Source: an uncultured Oscillibacter sp. (lineage in GTDB: Bacteria; Bacillota; Clostridia; Oscillospirales; Oscillospiraceae). From it: DNA of 8,099 nt. Below are positions 1-5,854 of the stretch, in pieces (positions within the stretch are counted from its first letter, which is position 1; each line of letters opens with the position of its first letter). The translations under genes were made by a program, and so were the position numbers. The notes under the pieces are model-generated. The model made no database searches. It saw only the letters and a list, made by a program, of their open reading frames with translations, and had not been told where the DNA came from. The stretch covers positions 1 to 8,099 of the forward strand of contig CAJOFP010000014.1 of the NCBI GenBank assembly GCA_905233795.1, read 5' to 3'.

Positions 1-230
1 ATCAAATTATCGCGTTCGGCTCCCCGCGCCGTCAACCAGCGGGCGTAATTCTCGGAAAAGCCCTTGACGCGGGTTCGCGCCCCGTGATATAAATTACGAA
101 CAGGCGTTACGATTTCCTCGTAGATGTCCGGCGCAGCGAATTTGCAGGCGATTAACTCAACCGATCCGACGCAGAGCGCGGCCAGCAACGCCAATAATAT
201 AAAATTTCTCGCGGGATTTTTTTCCGTCAT
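1..230 (-). CDS. N-terminal part of an exported or membrane-anchored protein of unknown function
   Basis: An open frame reads from an ATG at 230-228 down to the window edge, giving 76 complete codons and no stop; the rest lies outside. The product starts MTEKNPARNF, with a short basic n-region (K4, R8). A hydrophobic stretch follows at about residues 10-28, then a soluble, charged region containing several Arg and Tyr. This is a signal anchor or signal peptide. L26-I-A-C29 resembles a lipobox, but E25 directly before it makes lipidation doubtful. The start is supported by a strong ribosome binding site (GGAGG type, 241-248) 10 nt upstream and by a sigma-A-like promoter just beyond it. It is transcribed divergently from the ftsE-like operon. 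I do not recognise the family; a secreted cell-wall protein is possible but unsupported. Confidence 0.8.
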   Translation of the reverse strand, partial: MTEKNPARNFILLALLAALCVGSVELIACKFAAPDIYEEIVTPVRNLYHGARTRVKGFSENYARWLTARGAERDNL

Positions 231-240
231 GTTATAAATT

Positions 241-248
241 CCACCTCC
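241..248 (-). promoter_or_regulatory. Shine-Dalgarno site of the minus-strand gene
   Basis: Read on the minus strand the site is GGAGGTGG, a near-perfect match to the anti-Shine-Dalgarno, 10 nt before the ATG at 230. It fixes the start of the truncated gene at 1-230. Confidence 0.85.
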
Positions 249-257
249 AAAACAGTA

Positions 258-286
258 ATTATAGCAAAAAACGGGAAATCCGTAAA
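258..286 (-). promoter_or_regulatory. Sigma-A-like promoter for the minus-strand gene
   Basis: On the minus strand a perfect -10 box TATAAT (263-258) lies 17 nt from a partial -35 box TTTACG (286-281, four of six matches to TTGACA). Transcription would start near 251, leaving only about 20 nt of leader, which already holds the Shine-Dalgarno site. Spacing and position both fit. Confidence 0.65.
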
Positions 287-290
287 GGCG

Positions 291-449
291 TTTTATATTT
301 TTATATATTTATATTTTTTTGTATTTTTATATTTAATATTATAAATATATATTATATAATATATATAAAATTATAATAATTATAATTTTATATTTTAATT
401 TTAATATTTAAAATTTATTTAAAAAATGATTTAAAAATTTTATGAAAAT
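291..449. other. Nearly pure A/T divergent spacer
   Basis: Only three of 159 bases are G or C (321, 428, 444), and 322-427 is 106 nt with no G or C. It separates the minus-strand gene from the ftsE-like operon. Several TATAAT-like hexamers occur on the plus strand (for example 355-360, 372-377, 381-386), but no credible TTGACA partner is visible, so the promoter of the downstream operon cannot be placed from sequence. I see no gene, no array and no long direct repeat here. Such DNA may be curved or easily melted and could act as an UP-element-like region; that is inference. Confidence 0.8.
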
Positions 450-469
450 CAACAGAGGAGGCAGGCCTG

Positions 470-1177
470 ATGCCCACGATTCGCATGGAACAGGTAACGA
501 AAACCTATCCGGGACGGGCATACGCGACGACAGCGGTGCGGGATATTGATCTTGTCGTGGAGCAGGGGGAATTTCTATTTTTAGTCGGGAGCCGGGGCGC
601 GGGAAAGAGTACGCTCTTGGATTTGATCGCGGGGACGGTCAAACCCGACCGGGGCCGGATTTATCTGGACGATAAAGAAGTAACGGCCATGACGAAAACG
701 CAGAGCGATAAAATAAGAACCTGTATAGGCCGCGTGGGACAAAATTCGTTTTTGAAGCGCAACGAGACGGTATATAATAATTTATCGTCGGAACGGCGCG
801 TCATGGGATTTTTTAAAAAACGCGTTTTAGATATGACGCTTGCCGATAAAGCGCTTGCCATTGTGGGAATGCCGGGCAGCGGGAATCAGTTCCCAAGGGA
901 TTTGACAACGCCGGAGTGCAGAAGAATTTTAGTGGCGAAAGCGATTCAAACCAGTCCGGCGATTTTATTATTAGATGATTTCACGGCGCGTTTGGATGAG
1001 GACACGACGGGCGATATGTTATATTTATTAAACGAGTTAAACCGCAAGGGCACGACGATTTTTATGGCGACAAATTCAAGCTATGTAGTCAATTCACAGC
1101 GGCGGCGCGTGGTGACGCTCGCCGACGGTATGATTGTCGGGGATGTCCAGAAAGGCCGCTATGGTTATATCGGATAA
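470..1177 (+). CDS. ftsE: FtsE-type ABC ATPase with degenerate catalytic motifs
   Basis: The protein has 235 residues, slightly longer than typical FtsE. FtsE is the cytoplasmic ATPase of the FtsEX complex, which couples cell division to peptidoglycan hydrolase control. The N-terminal half is typical: an early aromatic-rich strand with KTYPGR, Walker A G40-SRGAGKS-T48, and a Q-loop Gln at 91. The end, with KGRYG at 228-232, resembles the RGVYG tail of actinobacterial FtsE. Key residues are lost. The LSGGEQQR signature reads LTTPECRR (145-152), Walker B is LLLDDF with Asp170 in place of the catalytic Glu, and the H-loop reads ATNS with Asn202 replacing His. ATP binding looks possible; normal hydrolysis looks doubtful. 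No ftsX follows; the next gene is FtsA-like. The start is supported by AGAGGAGG at 454-461, 8 nt upstream. A frameshift is unlikely because homology continues in one frame to the end. Confidence 0.85.
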   Translation: MPTIRMEQVTKTYPGRAYATTAVRDIDLVVEQGEFLFLVGSRGAGKSTLLDLIAGTVKPDRGRIYLDDKEVTAMTKTQSDKIRTCIGRVGQNSFLKRNETVYNNLSSERRVMGFFKKRVLDMTLADKALAIVGMPGSGNQFPRDLTTPECRRILVAKAIQTSPAILLLDDFTARLDEDTTGDMLYLLNELNRKGTTIFMATNSSYVVNSQRRRVVTLADGMIVGDVQKGRYGYIG

Positions 1178-1235
1178 AAAATAAAAAAATAAAATTAAAA
1201 ATAATTTAAAATAAAATTTAGAGAGAAAAAAGACC

Positions 1236-1240
1236 GGGGG
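1236..1240 (+). promoter_or_regulatory. G-run ribosome binding site of the FtsA-like gene
   Basis: GGGGG lies 5 nt before the ATG at 1246, after a purine-rich AT stretch. There is no better Shine-Dalgarno match. A run of five G can pair with the CCUCC of 16S rRNA using one G-U wobble. The same style precedes the next two genes. Confidence 0.5.
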
Positions 1241-1245
1241 CAATT

Positions 1246-3321
1246 ATGGCGGATATAATTCAAGAACAGGAAAAAAGTCACGTTTTCGCGCTGGATATAG
1301 GCACGCGGAGCGTGATCGGCGTCGTGGGACGCGTGGAAGAGGGGAAACTGCGCGTATTGGCGATAGAATCGGCGAATCACGGCCAGCGCGCCATGTTGGA
1401 CGGGCAGATTGAAAATATAGGCCAAGTGGCGGCGGTGGCGCGTGACGTGGTGGCGCGTCTGGAACGGCGCACGCAGTTGCGATTAACTCGCGTATGCGTG
1501 GCGGCGGCGGGACGCGCTTTACGGTCTGAAGCGGCGGCGTTTACGCTGGAATTATCGGAAAATCAGACGATTACGGATGAAATTATCAGCGAACTGGAAG
1601 CCGGGGCGGTATCGGAAGCGGAAAAGAATATGACCGCGCCGGGCAATCGCGGCAAAAACGCGGACGCCGGAAATATAGCCGGGAATGAAGTTGATAAAAA
1701 ACCGGCGAGAACGCGGACGCCTGACGGACGTTTCGCCCGTTCCGTTCCCGCGACGCCCGCGCCGTCGGTTCCGGCGTCTCCCGTACAGGTTGAAAATAAT
1801 AAAAAAAATAATAATAAAACAGAGCAATATTATATGGTCGGTTACACGGTTACGGGGTATCGTATCGACGGTTATCCCATGTCGAGTATTCGGGATCATA
1901 GCGGAAAAATATTAGAGGCGCAAGTCGTGGCGACGTTTCTCCCCAGAGGCGTCGTGGATAGTTTATACGCCGTGGTCGGCAAAATCGGTCTGGAAGTGGC
2001 GAGTTTAACTCTTGAGCCAATCGCGGCGTTAAACGCGGCTATCCCGTCGGATATAAGATTATTAAATTTAGTTTTAGTCGATATAGGCGCGGGGACTTCG
2101 GATATAGCGATCTGCCGGGACGGAAGCGTCGTGGGCTATACGATGGCGACTATAGCGGGCGATGAAATCACGGAATTATTAATGCGATCTCTTTTGGTGG
2201 ATTTCGAGACCGGCGAGCGTTTGAAAATGTCGCTGGATCAGGAACAGCCGATTGAATATCTGGATATTTTGGGCTTGTCGCATGAAATGACGGCGGAAGA
2301 GTTAAAAAATTTAATCGCGCCGTCCGTGGAAAGTCTGGCGAAAGAGATTGCCAAGAGAATTTTGGATTTAAACGGGCGTCTGCCGTCGGCGGTATTTCTG
2401 GCGGGGGGCGGAAGTAAATTAATCGGACTGCGTGAGAAAGTCGCGGAGGAATTAAAAATCGATCCGGCGCGGGTGACGGCGGCGGGAAATCATTTTCAAC
2501 GCTGCGCCTTTTCGGATGAGTATAATTTAAACGATCCGGAATACGCCACGCCGCTGGGGATAGCGATTTCCGCCGGATTGGGCTTGATTAACGACAGTTA
2601 TGTGATATTTTTAAACAACGAACCGGCGAAATTATTCAGAAGCGGGGCTTTGCCGGTGCGGGATATACTCATGATGAACGGATATGGCTATAGCGATATG
2701 TTAGGCCGGACGGGCGCGAATCTGTCTTTTACGTTGAATGGCGAAAGAAAGTCTTATCGCGGGGCGTTGGCGGCGCCGCCGATTTTATTAATCAACGGCG
2801 AATTGGCGTCGATGACGGATTTAGTCCGGGCGGGGGACAGCGTGCAGTTTGTCCCGGCGCGGAACGGCGCGGACGCCCAAAAGAGTTTAAAAGATATATT
2901 GGGCGCGAATTTTGACGGATTGATTACAGTCAACGGCGTGGAAGCGAATTTAGATGATTTGATTCACACGGGCGACGATATTTGGACGGATATTAATAAA
3001 AAAAATAATAATAATTTAAATAATAATAATTTAAATAACCCGGAGAATGATTTAGATAATAATAATTTAAATAATAATAATATTAATAATATAAATATTT
3101 ATAACCAGTCAACGGGGCCGGAACTGCGTGTGATTTTAAACGGCGAAAATGTTGTATTAGCCGGGAAGCCGGGCGGGGAGCCGCATTATTTAATGGATTT
3201 ATTAAAATATTCGGGTCTGGATTTGGAAAATCCGGGAAAGAGCGTGGAATTATCTGTCAACGGCGAACCCGGATTGTTCAGCCAGCGGATTTTTAACGGC
3301 GATGAAATTATTATCCGGTGA
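1246..3321 (+). CDS. FtsA-like actin-fold ATPase with Asn-rich linkers and C-terminal beta-grasp extension
   Basis: The 691-residue product belongs to the FtsA/PilM/Hsp70-actin ATPase superfamily and is much longer than canonical FtsA (about 420 residues). Nucleotide-binding motifs are intact: phosphate 1 D17-IGTRS-V23, phosphate 2 D279-IGAGTS-D286 and the adenosine motif AGGGSKL at 386-392. An SHS2 (1C) domain characteristic of FtsA lies at about 83-250. It is interrupted by a variable Pro/Lys/Asn-rich linker at 125-193. Beyond about residue 460 no FtsA membrane-targeting amphipathic helix is seen. Instead there is a long extension with ThiS/MoaD-like beta-grasp patterns, split by an Asn-rich linker at 584-620. 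Bacillota commonly carry such long FtsA paralogues, whose role is poorly known. The gene starts 68 nt after the ftsE-like gene with no terminator between, which suggests co-transcription. It could act as an envelope-linked cytoskeletal ATPase; a housekeeping FtsA role is less likely because no ftsZ is adjacent. Confidence 0.78.
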   Translation: MADIIQEQEKSHVFALDIGTRSVIGVVGRVEEGKLRVLAIESANHGQRAMLDGQIENIGQVAAVARDVVARLERRTQLRLTRVCVAAAGRALRSEAAAFTLELSENQTITDEIISELEAGAVSEAEKNMTAPGNRGKNADAGNIAGNEVDKKPARTRTPDGRFARSVPATPAPSVPASPVQVENNKKNNNKTEQYYMVGYTVTGYRIDGYPMSSIRDHSGKILEAQVVATFLPRGVVDSLYAVVGKIGLEVASLTLEPIAALNAAIPSDIRLLNLVLVDIGAGTSDIAICRDGSVVGYTMATIAGDEITELLMRSLLVDFETGERLKMSLDQEQPIEYLDILGLSHEMTAEELKNLIAPSVESLAKEIAKRILDLNGRLPSAVFLAGGGSKLIGLREKVAEELKIDPARVTAAGNHFQRCAFSDEYNLNDPEYATPLGIAISAGLGLINDSYVIFLNNEPAKLFRSGALPVRDILMMNGYGYSDMLGRTGANLSFTLNGERKSYRGALAAPPILLINGELASMTDLVRAGDSVQFVPARNGADAQKSLKDILGANFDGLITVNGVEANLDDLIHTGDDIWTDINKKNNNNLNNNNLNNPENDLDNNNLNNNNINNINIYNQSTGPELRVILNGENVVLAGKPGGEPHYLMDLLKYSGLDLENPGKSVELSVNGEPGLFSQRIFNGDEIIIR
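2990..3104 (+). repeat. A/T-only trinucleotide-rich tract encoding a poly-Asn linker
   Basis: Two 49-nt stretches without G or C (2990-3038 and 3056-3104) flank a short mixed segment inside the FtsA-like gene. They are built from AAT codons interrupted by TTA, ATT or AAA, with the local pattern (AAT)3-4-TTA repeated. They encode residues about 583-620, nearly all Asn with spaced Leu or Ile. The reading frame stays open. The composition matches the intergenic DNA rather than the surrounding gene. A smaller relative lies at 1795-1818 (residues 184-191) in the first linker. Confidence 0.85.
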
Positions 3322-3371
3322 ATTTTAATTATTTTAATTATATTTTTATTAAATATTAAATCCGGTGTGAC

Positions 3372-3377
3372 GGGGGG
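3372..3377 (+). promoter_or_regulatory. G-run ribosome binding site of the Lys-rich membrane protein gene
   Basis: GGGGGG lies 7 nt before the ATG at 3385, after an A/T-only stretch (3321-3361). It is the only purine block at Shine-Dalgarno distance and supports this start. Confidence 0.5.
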
Positions 3378-3384
3378 TTGAAAA

Positions 3385-4287
3385 ATGGCGGATAAGAAAG
3401 AGAAGAAAGAAAAGCCGAAAAAGGAGAAGAAGCCGAAGAAAGAAAAGCCAAAGAAAGAGAAAAAGCCGAAAAAAGAAAAGCCGAAAAAAGAGAAAAAGCC
3501 CAAGAAAGAGAAAGCGAAAAAAGAAAACGGTGAAAACAGCGAAAACGGCGAAGAGGGTAAAAAGGGCAAAAAAGGCGGAAAATTTAAATTAATATTAATT
3601 ATATTGCCGGTTTTATTGGTATTAATCGGCGTGGCGTTTTTCGTGCTGCATAGACTGCGTCCCATGCGGGGCGGGGAAGAAGAGACCGTCAACGCGGAGG
3701 AACTGGCGGCGGAAGATGAATCGGGCGAAAGCGCGGGAGAAAATACGGAAAACGCGGAGGAAAGCGACGCGAAAGCGGATAAAAAGGATCAAGACGCGGA
3801 GCAATCGGGCGAAATCGCGGCGAACGCGGCTTTGTCGGACGGCGCGGACGGTGCAAATGACGGCGAAATTCCCGCGCCGGAGGAAAATAAGACAGTCGTG
3901 CGGGAGCCGTCCATGACGACGGGCGAGGCGGTGAGTTATTTCCGGCATCTGTCGCCGGAGACGCTGGGTCTGCCGGGGGAGGATATGTCGCAATATGACG
4001 TGTACCCGGTGGAAGGCGCGGTCTTGATTGATAATGAAATATGCGTGGAATTACAGGTTTTCAGCGACGACGGACGCGCCGGGACGAATGATATACAGGG
4101 CCGGTATTACTTATCCAGAGGCGGAACGCGGCATTTATATCGTTGGGACGCGGGATTAAATCTGCCGGTGGAGATTGAGATAAAAACCGCGCCGCGCAAT
4201 GTACAGGACGCCGTGGAAGCGGCGGAGGCGGAAGAAAGCGACGCCGGGGAAAATCCGGGAGAAAATCCGGAAGAAAATCCGGATTGA
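3385..4287 (+). CDS. Single-pass membrane protein with Lys-rich repeat tail, acidic stalk and small C-terminal domain
   Basis: I do not recognise a named family for this 300-residue protein. Four parts are visible. Residues 1-67 are extremely Lys-rich and include three perfect 11-residue repeats (11-43). A single transmembrane helix lies at about 68-89, with hydrophobic Leu, Ile and Val. An acidic, Glu/Ala/Asp/Ser/Gly-rich low-complexity stalk covers about 97-172. A folded-looking domain of about 95 residues (175-270) follows, with a helix then beta strands, including SYFRHLSPETLGL and YPVEGAVLID. The tail is acidic again, ending in ENP repeats. The positive tail suggests an N-in topology with the domain outside, an inference. 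It starts 63 nt after the FtsA-like gene with no terminator and probably shares its transcript. The Lys tail could bind nucleic acid, acidic lipids or an acidic partner. Confidence 0.82.
   Translation: MADKKEKKEKPKKEKKPKKEKPKKEKKPKKEKPKKEKKPKKEKAKKENGENSENGEEGKKGKKGGKFKLILIILPVLLVLIGVAFFVLHRLRPMRGGEEETVNAEELAAEDESGESAGENTENAEESDAKADKKDQDAEQSGEIAANAALSDGADGANDGEIPAPEENKTVVREPSMTTGEAVSYFRHLSPETLGLPGEDMSQYDVYPVEGAVLIDNEICVELQVFSDDGRAGTNDIQGRYYLSRGGTRHLYRWDAGLNLPVEIEIKTAPRNVQDAVEAAEAEESDAGENPGENPEENPD
3415..3513 (+). repeat. Three tandem 33-nt units encoding PKKEKKPKKEK
   Basis: Residues 11-43 of the Lys-rich membrane protein are three exact copies of an 11-residue unit. The three DNA copies differ only at synonymous positions (for example AAA/AAG, GAA/GAG, CCG/CCA/CCC). 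The repeat is therefore conserved at the protein level while its DNA has drifted. Confidence 0.9.
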
Positions 4288-4360
4288 TTTTGAAAAAATA
4301 GAAAAAATAAAAAGAAAAAGAGAAAATAAAGCGGGAAAAATAGCGTAAAATCAGGAAAGC

Positions 4361-4365
4361 GGGGG
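4361..4365 (+). promoter_or_regulatory. G-run ribosome binding site of the EAL-HDOD gene
   Basis: GGGGG lies 10 nt upstream of the ATG at 4376 in a purine-rich spacer (4288-4375). No AGGAGG is present nearby. The spacer shows no hairpin with a U-run, so readthrough from the previous gene is likely. Confidence 0.45.
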
Positions 4366-4375
4366 AAAATCCGTC

Positions 4376-5638
4376 ATGTTTGTCACGATTGGACGCCAGC
4401 CGATTTACAGCCGGGATTTTGTCATATCCAGCTATGAGCTTTTATATAGAAGCAACGCGGGCGTAAGCGCCGCCGCGTTCGGCGATGAGGACGCCGCCAC
4501 CCGGACGGTCGTGTCGAACGCGATTAATTTATTCGGATTGTCGGAACTGACCGGCGGCGCGCCGGCTTATGTGAATTTCACGCGGAATTTAATATTGACG
4601 AATCTGGCGTATATGGCGAGGCCGGATCAGATTATAGTGGAAGTGCCGGGCGGGATGTCGGTGGATGAGCGCCTGAAAGATAGATTGTATGAATTGAAAA
4701 ATATGGGATACCGGCTTTCGCTCGGCGGCTATAACCAGCGAACCGCGCAGTTAAAATTTAATGAAATCGTGCATTTGTTTGACTTTGTGAGATTAAATGT
4801 CAGACTGCATAATAGATTACAGTTACGGGATTTGGTCAGCGCGATTCGGCGGCGGAGCGCCGCGGATTTAATCATGGAACAGGTTGAGACGGAAGCGGAT
4901 TATGACAAAGTCAAAGACATGGATTTTTTATTATGGCAAGGCTATTTCTTTGAGCGTCCGGCGTCGATTACGAAAAGCGTGGATTTGGCGGAATCGTCTT
5001 ACGGGAGAATATTTAACGAATGCGTCCGGACTGATTGTGATTTTGAGATTTGCAACGCGATTATAGAACGCGATCCCATGCTGACATATATGTTATTGGG
5101 CAGTACGCCCCGGCCCAATACGAACCGTTTGAGACGGACGCAGGATATACAGCGCGTTATTATGCCTATGGGCATGAACGGAATGCGCAAATGGGCGTGT
5201 TTGATATTATTAAAAAATATCAACGTGGGCGAATCGGACGCCCTGCCGCATAAGGCCTATACGCGGGGCGAGTTTCTCTCACGGGTTATTAAATCATCGG
5301 CGGCGAGCCTTCCGGAGTATAACGGCTTTATATTGGGCGTGTTTAGCTTATTGGATGAAATTATGGGCGTATCGAAAGACGAGTTATTTGGCGCGTTTCA
5401 TATTCCGATGGATGTGCGGGACGCGCTGATGGACGAGCATAATGAATATTATGAATTTCTGCGCTGTGCGCGGACTTATGAAAAAAGCTATCGTTTCCCG
5501 GATGACGCGAGAATCCATGTCAATTTAAGCGCGGCGCGGCTGAACGCGCTCTATGATGAGTGCGTGAGGGAGACGGATCGCGTCTGGGATACGATGAACC
5601 CGTATTTTAAATTTTATACCGGCAATATTTTGAGATAA
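4376..5638 (+). CDS. EAL-HDOD domain signalling protein (YuxH/CdgJ type) with degraded EAL site
   Basis: The 420-residue protein has the typical architecture and length of the EAL-HDOD family. The N-terminal EAL domain (about 1-200) opens with the usual GRQPIYSRD and the EAL-equivalent E21-LLYR-25. N67, E89, E168 and Q188 of the normal c-di-GMP phosphodiesterase site can be matched. The DDFG metal-binding motif is replaced by GGYN (117-120), and the catalytic Lys-x-Asp segment reads RLN (139-141). It should not hydrolyse c-di-GMP. The C-terminal HDOD domain (about 205-400) carries the expected RDPMLTYMLL helix at 232-241. Relatives such as Vibrio CdgJ influence motility without clear enzymatic activity. 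The following gene encodes a chemoreceptor, which fits a motility role, though that gene has its own promoter. It likely ends the operon that starts at 470. Confidence 0.85.
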   Translation: MFVTIGRQPIYSRDFVISSYELLYRSNAGVSAAAFGDEDAATRTVVSNAINLFGLSELTGGAPAYVNFTRNLILTNLAYMARPDQIIVEVPGGMSVDERLKDRLYELKNMGYRLSLGGYNQRTAQLKFNEIVHLFDFVRLNVRLHNRLQLRDLVSAIRRRSAADLIMEQVETEADYDKVKDMDFLLWQGYFFERPASITKSVDLAESSYGRIFNECVRTDCDFEICNAIIERDPMLTYMLLGSTPRPNTNRLRRTQDIQRVIMPMGMNGMRKWACLILLKNINVGESDALPHKAYTRGEFLSRVIKSSAASLPEYNGFILGVFSLLDEIMGVSKDELFGAFHIPMDVRDALMDEHNEYYEFLRCARTYEKSYRFPDDARIHVNLSAARLNALYDECVRETDRVWDTMNPYFKFYTGNILR

Positions 5639-5819
5639 AATTTATAAATTTATAAAAATTAAATTTATTTTCAGCAAGCAATATCCCGTGATTTTTATTT
5701 AAATTTAAATAAAATAAAATTAAAATAAAATATAAATTTTATCGGGGAAAAATTTGAAAAAATTTGAAAATTCCCGAAAATTACCGGATAGAAATTTATA
5801 AAAACGCCGTCGAAAGCGG
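5639..5819. other. AT-rich spacer between the EAL-HDOD gene and the chemoreceptor promoter
   Basis: No gene is visible. It contains A/T-only runs at 5635-5671 and 5691-5742. There is a perfect 22-nt A/T palindrome at 5693-5714. A hairpin can form at 5743-5776 (CGGGGAA pairing with TTCCCG, with an inner AAATTT pair around GAAA). That hairpin is not followed by a U-run on the plus strand, so it is not a standard terminator for the upstream gene. None of these is strong evidence of function. Confidence 0.5.
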
Positions 5820-5848
5820 TTGACGAAACGGGATATTTGTTATAAAAT
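5820..5848 (+). promoter_or_regulatory. Sigma-A-like promoter of the chemoreceptor gene
   Basis: TTGACG (5820-5825, five of six matches) is followed after 17 nt by TAAAAT (5843-5848, five of six). An alternative -10, TATAAA at 5841-5846, would leave a 15-nt spacer. Transcription would start near 5855, giving a leader of about 120 nt. This separates the chemoreceptor from the upstream operon and indicates housekeeping rather than flagellar sigma control. Confidence 0.65.
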
Positions 5849-5854
5849 AGAATT

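Noticed and set aside
322..427. Replication origin or attachment site in the A/T-only spacer
   Set aside because: No DnaA boxes, direct repeats or integrase gene are seen; every spacer in the window has a similar composition.
1552..1899. Open frame on the minus strand within the FtsA-like gene, Arg- and Ile-rich
   Set aside because: It overlaps a gene with intact motifs, has shadow-like composition and lacks a Shine-Dalgarno site.
3415..3513. CRISPR-like direct repeats
   Set aside because: The 33-nt units are contiguous, in frame and differ only at synonymous sites, so they are a coding tandem repeat with no spacers.
3186..3692. Long open frame on the minus strand, rich in Phe and Ser
   Set aside because: It is the mirror of the Lys-rich repeat and the Asn-rich linker end; AAA/GAA repeats read as TTT/TTC on the other strand. 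It has no ribosome binding site or family features.
5693..5714. Perfect 22-nt palindrome as a possible operator
   Set aside because: It consists only of A and T in an A/T-only run, where such palindromes arise easily, and it lies over 100 nt upstream of the promoter.
5743..5776. Hairpin that might terminate the EAL-HDOD operon
   Set aside because: It is followed by AAAATTACCGG rather than a U-run on the plus strand, and its inner stem is all A/T.
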